Assembly (NCBI RefSeq): GCF_000154785.2
Contig: NC_015730.1
Location: 3,038,001-3,102,000, forward strand
DNA: 64,000 bases
Reading direction: 5' to 3'
Source of the DNA: Roseobacter litoralis Och 149
GTDB lineage: Bacteria; Pseudomonadota; Alphaproteobacteria; Rhodobacterales; Rhodobacteraceae
The translations under genes and the position numbers were made by a program. Below the pieces are notes generated by a model. That model made no database searches and was not told the DNA's origin. It was given only the letters and a program-made list of their open reading frames with translations. Every line of letters starts with the position of its first letter. The first letter of the stretch is position 1. Below, one piece after another: positions 44,641 through 52,691 of this stretch.

Positions 44641-44870
44641 GAAATCTCTCGCCAATACCCATTAGCCGCCGCAACGGTTGCGAAATGCGTCGCCACGATC
44701 TGACTTGAGCCAATCAGGGCCGCAAAATTCTCGGCATACTCAGGCCGCAATTTCTCGCGGATATCTGCGTCTGGCTGTGTCATCTTGATCGCGACACGGC
44801 TGAGTTTGACCGCCAGATCGTATCCCTCTTGCGGTGTGCTGGTTATCAGCGTGGGAAGCCAGGTCGTCAT
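44637..44870 (-). CDS. Hexameric tyrosine-coordinated haem protein (HTHP)
   Basis: A 77-residue protein closely resembling HTHP of Silicibacter (Ruegeria) pomeroyi: WLPTLITSTPQEGYDLAVKL near the start, then ATHFATVAAANGYW near the end. In HTHP each subunit of a ring hexamer binds haem b through Tyr45, helped by Arg25 of a neighbour, and has peroxidase/catalase activity; here Tyr45 and Arg25 are both present. AAAGGAT lies eight bases before the ATG at 44870. It is coupled by a 4-bp overlap to the DUF6522-like gene and lies in the nnrS-nnrU operon, which suggests a job in NO or peroxide defence. Confidence 0.85.
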   Translation of the reverse strand: MTTWLPTLITSTPQEGYDLAVKLSRVAIKMTQPDADIREKLRPEYAENFAALIGSSQIVATHFATVAAANGYWREIS

Positions 44871-44965
44871 GGGCCTATCCTTTCGAGTACTGCGCATTAT
44901 CCGTCAGAAAAACGCCGGATTTGTTCCGCCACACGTCATCAAACGTGAAGGCTCAGCGTCAAGCG

Positions 44966-45121
44966 TTACACCATGATAACCCATACGACGATCAAGCTCA
45001 GCACGAGATAAACGAGTGTATTTATCATCCAGCGGATCAGGCCCGCCTCCCCTTCAGGGTCCACGCCCAGACGCTCGCAGACCTTGGTTCCCGGCCACAG
45101 AAAAGCTTCAGACAGTGACAT
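44966..45121 (-). CDS. 51-residue membrane peptide, first gene of the NO-response operon
   Basis: A short frame from an ATG at 45121 (AGGGG eight bases upstream) to TAA at 44966. The product begins MSLSEAFLWPGTKVCERLG, has one Cys, and ends in a hydrophobic helix (LVYLVLSLIVVWVIMV), so it is probably a single-pass inner-membrane peptide with its N-terminus outside the helix. It lies 95 bp before HTHP on the same strand and divergent from nsrR. It is easily missed because of its size. Function unknown; a small partner of NnrS/NnrU or an NO reductase is possible. Confidence 0.7.
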   Translation of the reverse strand: MSLSEAFLWPGTKVCERLGVDPEGEAGLIRWMINTLVYLVLSLIVVWVIMV

Positions 45122-45177
45122 CAATTCGCCCCTTTAACAGGTATTTCAGATGAGTATTAACTAACGCTTTTAAATAC

Positions 45178-45190
45178 GCATTGTAAATGC
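45178..45190. promoter_or_regulatory. Candidate NsrR operator
   Basis: GCATT-GTA-AATGC is a perfect inverted repeat 13 bp upstream of the nsrR ATG, in the 82-bp AT-rich gap shared with the divergent NO-response operon. The AT-rich GCATT/AATGC arms recall known NsrR half-sites. Autoregulation plus control of the operon is expected. Confidence 0.45.
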
Positions 45191-45203
45191 TAAATATCAA
45201 TTC

Positions 45204-45653
45204 ATGCAACTGGACAAATTTACCGACTATGCGCTTCGCATTCTGATAACCTTGGTTGTGCGTGCGCCTGCCCGCGTGGCCACGTCAGAAATAGCGACGT
45301 TGTTCGGGCTGTCGGAAAACCATCTGTCCAAGGTTTCGACACAGCTTGTGCGCGAAGGTTTTGTCCTGTCCGAAAGAGGCCGGAACGGCGGCCTGACCCT
45401 TGCGCGCCCACCGGAACGCATTCTTGTCGGCGAGGTCGTGCGCACGATGACGCGCAAGGAGCATGTGGTGGAGTGCTTTGGCACGAACAAATCCTGCCTG
45501 ATCCTCCCGGCCTGTGGCTTGCGCCAGCCCTTGGCAGAGGCGCAAGAGGCTTTCTTTGCAACGCTGGATCACTATACGCTGGCTGATGTGACACAGTCGC
45601 GGCACAGCCTCGGCGCATTGCTGAATTCGCAATTGGCAAAAACACAAGGTTAG
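45204..45653 (+). CDS. nsrR: NO-sensing Rrf2-family repressor NsrR
   Basis: A 149-residue Rrf2-type regulator with a winged helix (about 1-75, LSENHLSKVSTQLVREGF) and three conserved Cys at 91, 98 and 104 (ECFGTNKSCLILPACG) that hold an Fe-S cluster sensitive to nitric oxide. NO destroys the cluster and releases repression. It is divergent, by 82 bp, from the operon that ends with nnrS and nnrU, its probable target. Confidence 0.93.
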   Translation: MQLDKFTDYALRILITLVVRAPARVATSEIATLFGLSENHLSKVSTQLVREGFVLSERGRNGGLTLARPPERILVGEVVRTMTRKEHVVECFGTNKSCLILPACGLRQPLAEAQEAFFATLDHYTLADVTQSRHSLGALLNSQLAKTQG

Positions 45654-45876
45654 CCGTTTTTTGCGGGCAGATATCATGCGTTTTTTGGCACTGAGGTGTG
45701 TCCGTTGCTGCAAAAACCGGACGCCCTGAACGAACCTTGAGCCATTTCCTCAAACCGTCGGAAACAGCTGCGCCTTCCGGTTTATTCGGCTTGCATGACC
45801 TGCGGTCGTTCTACATGCTTTCTGCAACTCCAAGACGTATCCCGGAAGACACAACAGAAAAGAACGACCGAACAGT

Positions 45877-47448
45877 ATGGTTTTTGAAGTTTTCGCAATT
45901 GGCGCTGCATTTGTTTTTGGCCTTGCAGCCAGACCATTGGGCCTGCCGCCGTTGGTCGGCTTTCTTGCGGCCGGTTTCGTGATCAATGCTGCGGGGCCGC
46001 ATGTCGGCATGCCGGACACGACCGGGCCGATTCTCGAATATATCGCGAACCTTGGCGTTTTGATTCTGCTTTTCACAGTGGGCCTCAAGCTGAAAATCAA
46101 ACAGATCGGCGAGCCGCATGTGGTCGGTGTATCCCTGCTGCACTTTGCCCTGTCGGTTGCGCTCTTTACCCCGCTGGCGCGCGCATTTTTCACGGATGAC
46201 TGGACGGTTGCGCTACTGGTCGGCATCGCGCTGGCGTTTTCCTCGACTGTGCTGGCCGCCAAAATGCTGGAATCCAAACGCGAGATGGGCACCTTCCATG
46301 GCCGCACAGCCATCGGCATTTTGATCGTTCAGGATATCATCGCGCTTGTCGTGCTGGCGATCTTTTCGGGCAAGGTGCCCGGACCTTGGGCGCTGCTGAT
46401 CTTTGCCACGCCCTTGTTGCGCCCGTTTTTGCACAAGCTGCTCGACTGGGCGGGCCATGATGAGGTGCTGGTGCTTGCGGGCATGGCGCTCGCGCTTGTC
46501 ATCGGTGGCTACGGGTTCGAGATCATTGGGCTCAAGGGTGAGATTGGCGCGCTTGTGATGGGCTTGCTGTTATCCAATCACCCGCGCGCAAGCGAATTGT
46601 CAGACGCGCTTTGGTCGCTGAAAGAGATATTCCTCGTCGGGTTCTTTCTGTCGATTGGCATGTCAGGCTTGCCGGACTGGGACGCGCTCATCTTTGCCGT
46701 CGTGCTGGGGCTGATGTTGCCGCTCAAGGGTATCTTGTTCTTTTTCCTGCTCTTGGCCTTCCGCTTGCGGGCCAGAACCGCCTTTCTGTCGGCGCTCTCG
46801 CTTACGGTTTACAGCGAATTTGGCCTGATCGTTGCCACCGGCATACCGGCAGCCGAACCCTTCGTGGTGCCGCTGGCCATCGCCGTGTCGGTATCCTTCC
46901 TGATCGCGGCGCCGATCAACCGGCTGGCCCATCCGCTTTACGAACGATTTGAACAGCGCCTGCACCGGTTTGAGCGCGTCACACGTCACCCCGACGAGCA
47001 ACCCGCAGATCTGGGGGATGCGGATGTGCTGATATTCGGTATGGGGCGGACGGGCTCGGCCACATATGAGGTTCTGATCCAGAACGGGTCGAAACCCATC
47101 GGGCTGGACGCAGATACCTATAAGGCCGCAGCCCACGCAAAAGCCGGGCGCAATGTGGTGTTCGCCGATGCCGAAGACAGCAATTTCTGGAGCAGCGTGG
47201 AGCTTGGCAAGATAAAGGCGGCTGTTCTTGCCATGGATGATCTGGAGGCAAAGCTGATCGCAACACGCACCTTGCGCGCCAAGGGGTTTACGGGGCCGAT
47301 CGTGACCCACGCCCTGCACGAGGAACACATTGATCTGATGAAAGAAGCCGGAGCGAACCAGACCTATCTGACAATGCGTGAAGCAGGCCGCAGCCTTGCC
47401 CATCACGCCTCCGGCACCACGAGTGTCGATCCTTTGTCGGACAAATAA
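45877..47448 (+). CDS. Cation:proton antiporter with RCK domain (KefC/YbaL-like, CPA2)
   Basis: A 523-residue protein with about 12 transmembrane helices (1-375; GLALAFSSTVLAAKML-type ion path region at about 122-137) and a C-terminal TrkA-N/RCK nucleotide-binding domain (about 385-500, VLIFGMGRTGSATYEVL). It would exchange K+ or Na+ for protons, gated by NAD(H) or a related ligand. It has no KefF-type partner gene, which fits YbaL-like members better than KefC proper. It is convergent with yacG. Confidence 0.9.
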   Translation: MVFEVFAIGAAFVFGLAARPLGLPPLVGFLAAGFVINAAGPHVGMPDTTGPILEYIANLGVLILLFTVGLKLKIKQIGEPHVVGVSLLHFALSVALFTPLARAFFTDDWTVALLVGIALAFSSTVLAAKMLESKREMGTFHGRTAIGILIVQDIIALVVLAIFSGKVPGPWALLIFATPLLRPFLHKLLDWAGHDEVLVLAGMALALVIGGYGFEIIGLKGEIGALVMGLLLSNHPRASELSDALWSLKEIFLVGFFLSIGMSGLPDWDALIFAVVLGLMLPLKGILFFFLLLAFRLRARTAFLSALSLTVYSEFGLIVATGIPAAEPFVVPLAIAVSVSFLIAAPINRLAHPLYERFEQRLHRFERVTRHPDEQPADLGDADVLIFGMGRTGSATYEVLIQNGSKPIGLDADTYKAAAHAKAGRNVVFADAEDSNFWSSVELGKIKAAVLAMDDLEAKLIATRTLRAKGFTGPIVTHALHEEHIDLMKEAGANQTYLTMREAGRSLAHHASGTTSVDPLSDK

Positions 47449-47463
47449 ACGGCGCGTGCTGCG

Positions 47464-47661
47464 TCAATGCGGCTTGGGGCGACTTTGCTCTTCCCGCTCT
47501 GCATCGATTGCTTCTTGCAAGGCGTCCGCATCATCGGGGTTTTCAGAGGCAACAGCATAGCTTCCATTAAACCACCGCGCCAGATCAAGGTCTGCGCATC
47601 TCTTTGAGCAAAACGGCCGCGCCGTCTCGATCGGTGGTTTGCCGCAGATCGGGCAGGTCAT
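47464..47661 (-). CDS. yacG: DNA gyrase inhibitor YacG
   Basis: A 65-residue zinc protein with the four-Cys site CPICGK...CSKRC (Cys at about 3, 6, 18, 22). In E. coli YacG binds GyrB and blocks DNA binding. Its start overlaps the ribonuclease gene stop by 4 bp, closing the infA-maf-rng-yacG cluster. Confidence 0.93.
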   Translation of the reverse strand: MTCPICGKPPIETARPFCSKRCADLDLARWFNGSYAVASENPDDADALQEAIDAEREEQSRPKPH

Positions 47662-48680
47662 TTAAGAACCTCGTGCAAGGGCACACGCGCCCGTTTACGC
47701 TGCAGCTCATAATGGCCCAAAGGGGTCCAGCCGACCAGAGCGGTTTCCACGGTGCAGGTTTTGAACGCCTGCCGAATGGCCGTTTCAAACCGACGTCGGT
47801 CCTTTTTTGGCATCGGTGCCAGATCGAGGACAATCTGCCCCCCCAGCCCTTTGACACGTAACGCACGCGGCAACATGCGCGCACATCCCAAGTTCGCATT
47901 CAGCCCCGCCGCCAAAGACGTATCAGGGCCGGTATTCACATCGATTGCGATCAGGGCACGCGTTGGTTCAATGTAGAAACTCGCACCCCCATCAAGCGGT
48001 TGCAGGATACCACGGTCGCGATCCAGCGCATCCAGCACACCATGCGTCTCGAACGAGCCGGCCTCCGTCACTACGTCACCGGGTGCCACCCAGTCGCGCC
48101 ACGCCAACAGATGCGGACCGTCGCCCGTGGCCAACACGGCCATGTCCGTGCCACTGTCTTCCAGCACATCAGTCGCCAGTCCCATCATCGTGTCTATGTC
48201 CTGCGCGATGTCCTCTTCCGCTGCGTTCTCGCAGGAAGACCGCAGGATCAAACCATAGCCCGAGCCACCCGCGCCCTCGTGGGCGATCTCAAGCAGGCGA
48301 TCTCGTTCCGCTTCATCCTTGATCGACCGGCTGATGTTGAGACCGGGCGCATCGGGCGTCACGATCACATAACGGCTCTTGAACAGCAGTTTTTGCGCCA
48401 CGGGGATGGCCTTGCCCGCTTCGGCGTAGCCGCTGACCTGCACCAGCACCGCTTGCCCCGGTGCCATCCCCTTGACCTGACGCAGAAAAGCAGACCCATC
48501 GGGCGTCTTGAGGAACATTCCCCCCTGCCCTTTCACAGGCCGGTCGGCAATCGCGCGGTAAATCGTACCGGGGCGCGGTTGATCCGCATCAACCAGCATA
48601 TCCTGCAAAGCGCCATCCACCATAAGTGCCGCCGCTTCACGGTTTTCGATATGGTCGAGAATGATCGTCTGACCCTTCAT
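47658..48680 (-). CDS. rng: Ribonuclease E/G family protein, short form
   Basis: A 340-residue member of the RNase E/G family. The catalytic Asp pair is visible in [10 protein letters not shown] (about 247-256) and [11 protein letters not shown] (about 286-296). It is shorter than E. coli RNase G (489 residues) and lacks the Cys zinc-link and small domain, so it may be monomeric or less active. The ATG at 48680 overlaps the maf stop by 4 bp; the longer frame to 48908 is inside maf and rejected. Confidence 0.9.
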   Translation of the reverse strand: MKGQTIILDHIENREAAALMVDGALQDMLVDADQPRPGTIYRAIADRPVKGQGGMFLKTPDGSAFLRQVKGMAPGQAVLVQVSGYAEAGKAIPVAQKLLFKSRYVIVTPDAPGLNISRSIKDEAERDRLLEIAHEGAGGSGYGLILRSSCENAAEEDIAQDIDTMMGLATDVLEDSGTDMAVLATGDGPHLLAWRDWVAPGDVVTEAGSFETHGVLDALDRDRGILQPLDGGASFYIEPTRALIAIDVNTGPDTSLAAGLNANLGCARMLPRALRVKGLGGQIVLDLAPMPKKDRRRFETAIRQAFKTCTVETALVGWTPLGHYELQRKRARVPLHEVLK

Positions 48681-49243
48681 GAGGCCCCCCTGTATCCTGC
48701 CGCCTGCAACAGGCCTGCTGTTTCGGCCAGAGGCAAACCAACGATGCCCGTGTAAGAGCCGCTGATCCACGGAATCAATGCAGCGGCCGGGCCCTGAATG
48801 CCATATCCGCCCGCCTTGCCACGCCAGTCTTCGCTGTCGATATAGCTTTGGATGTCCGCTTGCGACAGTGATTTCATACGCACAATGCTGAGCACATCTT
48901 TTTCCCACACGCGATCAGCAACCCGCACCGCAACCGCCGTAATGACCCGGTGCCGCCGCCCGGACAGCGATTTCAGAAACGCTTCGGCTTCCGCTGCATC
49001 CTCGGGTTTACCCAGAATACGGCGGCCCAAGGCGACCGTCGTGTCCGCACATAGCACGATATCTGTCGGCTGCGCATCCACGGCACAGACTTTTTCGCGC
49101 GCCATCCTAGCACAATAGGGACGTGGCAATTCACCCTTATGTGGTGTTTCGTCAATATCGGGCGGGCGAATATCGTCAGGCACAACGCCGATTTGCGCCA
49201 GCAATTCCTTGCGGCGCGGCGATCCTGACCCCAAAATAAACAA
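48677..49243 (-). CDS. maf: Maf-like nucleotide pyrophosphatase
   Basis: A 188-residue house-cleaning pyrophosphatase that hydrolyses non-canonical nucleoside triphosphates (dTTP/UTP type). [11 protein letters not shown] (about 5-15), CADTTVALG and [12 protein letters not shown] are the family motifs. It lies 3 bp after infA and overlaps the ribonuclease gene by 4 bp. Confidence 0.93.
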   Translation of the reverse strand: MFILGSGSPRRKELLAQIGVVPDDIRPPDIDETPHKGELPRPYCARMAREKVCAVDAQPTDIVLCADTTVALGRRILGKPEDAAEAEAFLKSLSGRRHRVITAVAVRVADRVWEKDVLSIVRMKSLSQADIQSYIDSEDWRGKAGGYGIQGPAAALIPWISGSYTGIVGLPLAETAGLLQAAGYRGAS

Positions 49244-49246
49244 AGT

Positions 49247-49465
49247 CTATTTGAAGCGGTAGTTGATCCGACCCTTTGTCAGATCATAGGGTGTCATTTC
49301 GACTTGAACTTTATCGCCAGCCAGAACCCGGATGCGGTTTTTGCGCATCTTGCCTGCCGTATGTGCGATTATTTCATGGCCGTTTTCAAGCTCGACCCGG
49401 AATGTCGCATTCGGCAGGAGTTCCTTCACGACACCGGGGAATTCGAGCGTATCTTCCTTGGCCAT
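49247..49465 (-). CDS. infA: Translation initiation factor IF-1
   Basis: A 72-residue OB-fold protein with standard IF-1 sequence ([13 protein letters not shown]... to GRINYRFK). It binds the ribosomal A site during initiation. The start at 49465 is chosen by homology and a GGAGAA upstream; the open frame to 49525 is not used. It heads the infA-maf-rng-yacG cluster. Confidence 0.97.
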   Translation of the reverse strand: MAKEDTLEFPGVVKELLPNATFRVELENGHEIIAHTAGKMRKNRIRVLAGDKVQVEMTPYDLTKGRINYRFK

Positions 49466-49542
49466 GTTTTCTCCTTCAAACGCGTCCACCATTTGTGGAC
49501 GCCGCCTAAATGAGCGCATTTGCAAGTATTTTCAAGCCTGAT

Positions 49543-50418
49543 TCAGCGTAAATCGACGATTGGCGCGGTGTCATCGCGGCCTGACTGCTCTGACCAGTGC
49601 TTTTGGCCCAATACAATCCCGTCTGCACGGACCTTTGCGATGTGGCGCAGATCAACCTCGGCCATGGTCCAACCGGCTGCATTCAGCGCACCAAGGCTCA
49701 ACACGCCTGTTTCTGGAAAGCCGCGGTCTGGGGGGGCAAAAATACCGCCTGCGCCGACTGAGACATCGACCGCCTCGGACCAATCCGCTGTACCGACCAC
49801 CGAAGACATGACGGACACGCATTGCATTTCAAGCGCGCGGGCCATCGCCCCAATCCGCACCCGCCAGTACCCGGCCAGCGTTTCCGTACAGGATGGCACC
49901 AGCAGTATGTCACAGGCCGCAAGTGCGCGGCCAAGCAAGGGAAATTCGCAATCATAACAGATCAGAATGCCGATCCGGCCGATGGATGTATCAAACACCT
50001 GCAAGGGGCCACCACCAATGACGTCCCAAGGGTCACGTTCAAACCGGGTCATGATCTGCTTGTCCTGCACACCGACGCCGCCTTGCGGGGTGAACAGACG
50101 GGCGCGGTTGACCGGCCTTGTCGATGTGACCGCCGGGCCGGAAGCCGCGAGGATATGCACACCGTATTCAATCGACAGTTTCTTGTGCAAAGCATCTGCA
50201 TCGGCCAACCGCTCCGATACCGCATTCAGCGACTGTTCCAGATCTGCAGCCACAGACGCACCAGCGAGGGTTGCAAGTTCCATCGCGCCATATTCCGGGA
50301 ATACCGCCAGATCAGCGTTTTGTTCAGCAGCCTGCGCCACCCAGCTGGAAATTTTATCTTCGTACTGCGCCCAAGACGACAGCAAATCCAAAGGATAGGC
50401 GGAAGTAGCAATTTTCAT
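49543..50418 (-). CDS. Carbon-nitrogen hydrolase (nitrilase superfamily)
   Basis: A 291-residue enzyme with the Glu-Lys-Cys triad region: Glu in AVFPEYGAMEL (about 42-52) and Cys in GILICYDCEFPLLGRAL (about 160-176); a central Lys is likely in the VQDKQIMTRFE segment. It would hydrolyse an amide or nitrile; the substrate is unknown. The ATG at 50418 has GAGGG upstream, and a longer frame to 50529 has no support. It is divergent from the sirtuin gene. Confidence 0.88.
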   Translation of the reverse strand: MKIATSAYPLDLLSSWAQYEDKISSWVAQAAEQNADLAVFPEYGAMELATLAGASVAADLEQSLNAVSERLADADALHKKLSIEYGVHILAASGPAVTSTRPVNRARLFTPQGGVGVQDKQIMTRFERDPWDVIGGGPLQVFDTSIGRIGILICYDCEFPLLGRALAACDILLVPSCTETLAGYWRVRIGAMARALEMQCVSVMSSVVGTADWSEAVDVSVGAGGIFAPPDRGFPETGVLSLGALNAAGWTMAEVDLRHIAKVRADGIVLGQKHWSEQSGRDDTAPIVDLR

Positions 50419-50556
50419 CACGCGACCCTCAATGAGTATGCGCCGCACCGTTTCGAAAAACCGCCCCCTTCGCAAGAGCAAGGCACGGTAAAACCCGCTG
50501 GCTTTGACATGAACCGGCAGACTGGGCACAACGAGCGCACCAATGGGAAAGTCGAT

Positions 50557-51249
50557 ATGAAGAAAATTGTAATACTGACGGGTGCTGGAATTTCAGCGGA
50601 AAGTGGTCTTGGAACGTTTCGCGCTGAAGGCGGCCTCTGGGCCGAGCACCGGATCGAAGATGTGGCAACGCCCGAAGGGTTTGCGCGTGACCCGCAGCTT
50701 GTGGTCGATTTTTACAATGCCCGCCGTGCCCAGGCAGCGGAGGCGGCACCGAATGCCGCTCATCTGGCCCTCGCAAAACTGGAGGCTGGATTTGATGGCG
50801 ACGTTGTCTTGGTCACACAGAATGTCGACGACCTGCACGAAAAAGCCGGGATGAAACGGGTGATGCATATGCATGGCGCACTCAACGGGGCCTTGTGTGG
50901 CGCTTGTGATCACCGCTGGCCCGCCCCGATGGTTATGGCTCCCGGCGATGCATGCCCACACTGCAAGGCCCCTGCGGCACGCCCGGATATCGTTTGGTTC
51001 GGGGAAATGCCCTACGACATGGAAGAAATCTATGATCAACTCGCGCAGGCTGACCTCTTCGCAGGCATCGGCACGTCAGGCAATGTCTACCCGGCAGCCG
51101 GTTTCGTAGCCGAAGCGCGCCGCCACGGCGCGCAAACGCTTGAGTTCAACCTTGAGCCCTCCGCGGTTGGCAGTCAGTTCGATGATATCCGGATCGGACC
51201 TGCAACCCAGACGGTGCCCGAATGGGTCGCAGAAGTTCTGGGGGGATAA
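50557..51249 (+). CDS. cobB: NAD-dependent protein deacylase, sirtuin class III
   Basis: A 230-residue sirtuin. NAD-binding GAGISAESGLGTFR (about 9-22), catalytic His107 (HMHGAL) and four zinc Cys (115, 118, 134, 137) are present. Tyr53 and Arg56 (YNARR) match the Tyr-X-X-Arg pair that marks desuccinylases/demalonylases such as SIRT5 and CobB. The start at 50557 is fixed by homology; an open frame far upstream overlaps the divergent hydrolase gene and is not used. Confidence 0.93.
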   Translation: MKKIVILTGAGISAESGLGTFRAEGGLWAEHRIEDVATPEGFARDPQLVVDFYNARRAQAAEAAPNAAHLALAKLEAGFDGDVVLVTQNVDDLHEKAGMKRVMHMHGALNGALCGACDHRWPAPMVMAPGDACPHCKAPAARPDIVWFGEMPYDMEEIYDQLAQADLFAGIGTSGNVYPAAGFVAEARRHGAQTLEFNLEPSAVGSQFDDIRIGPATQTVPEWVAEVLGG

Positions 51250-51261
51250 CTCCAGCCCCGA

Positions 51262-51756
51262 TCAGTTGGTTGCGTCGTGGTTCATATCACCGTGGTTCAT
51301 CGCGCCGTGCTTTGGCTGGCGTTCATTGTCCACCGGGATCATGACAGTGACGTCACCCGCTTGCTCAAACGTCAGGGTCACGGAGACCTCTCCGCCCTGC
51401 TCAAGGCTCTCGGTCAGCCCCATGAACATGACGTGATCGCCACCGCGCGCCATCATGTGCATGCCGCCAGCGGGGATCTCGATACCCTCTTCGATTTCCA
51501 CCATTTTCATGACGCCATCGCCTTGGTCGATGTGCGTATGCAACTCGACCCGTTTGGCGACATCTGACGTCGCTGAAACCAGACGATCCGCCGTCTCCCC
51601 TGTGTTCTTGATCATCATGAACGCAGCACCGGTTGGGGCATTGGGGCGCGACGCACGCGCATAGGGATCGTCAATGACGATATCGGCAAAGGCGAATGTA
51701 GGCGGTGTGATCAACGCGGCTGCCAGAACAGCACGCGAGACATGAGAAAGGAACAT
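51262..51756 (-). CDS. Periplasmic copper chaperone PCu(A)C
   Basis: A 164-residue protein with a Sec signal peptide (cleavage near AFA at about residue 24). The His/Met copper site is spread over VELHTHIDQGDGVMKMVEIE and GGMHMMARG. It delivers copper to the CuA centre of cytochrome oxidase or protects periplasmic copper pools. The C-terminal tail is His/Met rich (HGAMNHGDMNHDATN), which may bind more copper. A strong GAGGAGA precedes the ATG. The DUF2946-like gene lies 45 bp upstream on the same strand. Confidence 0.92.
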   Translation of the reverse strand: MFLSHVSRAVLAAALITPPTFAFADIVIDDPYARASRPNAPTGAAFMMIKNTGETADRLVSATSDVAKRVELHTHIDQGDGVMKMVEIEEGIEIPAGGMHMMARGGDHVMFMGLTESLEQGGEVSVTLTFEQAGDVTVMIPVDNERQPKHGAMNHGDMNHDATN

Positions 51757-51801
51757 GAATGTCTCCTCGAAAATTTTAACGTTTAGATTGGGTTATGTGG
51801 G

Positions 51802-52155
51802 TCAGAGCACGGCAGGCGGTGCGCGGCTCAGAAACCCGGTCTCAACGTCGCAGGCGCGCGCAGCATCAGGCCGCAGCATTTTAGCCTGCGTGCCGATGAT
51901 CTCGGTTTGTGGGGTCAGTGTGGCAGGTGATGCAAGATCGCCGAACACCAAGATACAATCGGGGCAGATATGCGGCGCACCGGTGGGCGCGCCATCGGCA
52001 TCCGTGTATACGGTGGTGGGGCCTGCACCCGTGCAAATCACCATCTGCCCTGTCGCCGCTGCAGCGCCGCGCGCCATCGCCATGCTGTGACCGGTGGCGA
52101 TCAACAGCAGGCTTACCAATACGCCAAGAACAGGGGAGGACAAGGGTCGCAACAT
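51802..52155 (-). CDS. Small exported or membrane protein, DUF2946-like
   Basis: A 117-residue protein with an N-terminal hydrophobic segment (LGVLVSLLLIATGHS) and a later Cys-X-X-Cys (HICPDCILVF, about 77-86). This pattern fits DUF2946-type proteins often found beside copper genes; the assignment is tentative. The ATG at 52155 is preferred to one 14 codons earlier because it places the signal segment at the start. It lies upstream of the PCu(A)C gene on the same strand, so a copper-linked role is likely. Confidence 0.7.
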   Translation of the reverse strand: MLRPLSSPVLGVLVSLLLIATGHSMAMARGAAAATGQMVICTGAGPTTVYTDADGAPTGAPHICPDCILVFGDLASPATLTPQTEIIGTQAKMLRPDAARACDVETGFLSRAPPAVL

Positions 52156-52203
52156 ACAAGCAGTATACGACCCCGGAGGCGCTGGTTTCCAGCCCAAAAG
52201 CCA

Positions 52204-52233
52204 AAGGCTCCGACCTTTTCAGATCGGAGCCTT
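52204..52233 (-). terminator. Intrinsic terminator of rpmB
   Basis: AAGGCTCCGA (52204-52213) and TCGGAGCCTT (52224-52233) form a perfect 10-bp stem with a 10-nt loop, 22 nt beyond the rpmB stop. On the minus strand it is followed by TGGCTTTTGG. Confidence 0.8.
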
Positions 52234-52255
52234 CGAAAATAATTTCAGGTCGCGC

Positions 52256-52555
52256 TTAGCTCAGTGCTTCTGCACCGTCGGATGCTTTGCCGATCGCTTT
52301 TTTCACTTTCAAGGCGTTGGCAGACAGGTCGCTGTCCTTGGCCTTTTCCATGAATTTATCCAACCCACCGCGGTGGTCCACGGTGCGCAGTGCCGCGGCA
52401 GAAATGCGGAACTTGAATGCGCGGCCCAGTGTTTCGGACTGCAGGGTCACATCATTCAGGTTCGGCAAGAAACGCCGACGTGTCTTGTTGTTGGCGTGGC
52501 TGACGTTGTTGCCAGTCATCGGGCCTTTTCCGGTCAATTCGCATACGCGCGACAT
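52256..52555 (-). CDS. rpmB: 50S ribosomal protein L28
   Basis: A 99-residue ribosomal protein; [20 protein letters not shown] is the conserved L28 start. The start at 52555 is set by homology; the open frame to 52663 is not used. A strong hairpin terminator follows. Confidence 0.97.
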   Translation of the reverse strand: MSRVCELTGKGPMTGNNVSHANNKTRRRFLPNLNDVTLQSETLGRAFKFRISAAALRTVDHRGGLDKFMEKAKDSDLSANALKVKKAIGKASDGAEALS

Positions 52556-52691
52556 GGGATCATCCTTTTTTTCGGGCCGCACCGGCGGTCCGGTCACGAC
52601 AAAAGGGGCTGGCGTCACGCCGCGCCCCGGAATTTCGTTTGCTGGCTTTAGTGGGAATCGCACCTCCGGTCAACCCAAGCCGGACGCAAAA

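Noticed and set aside
48681..48908. N-terminal extension of the ribonuclease
   Set aside because: It lies within maf; the start at 48680 overlaps the maf stop by 4 bp.
49822..50556. Long upstream extension of the sirtuin frame
   Set aside because: It runs antisense through the nitrilase-family gene, and the sirtuin fold begins exactly at 50557.
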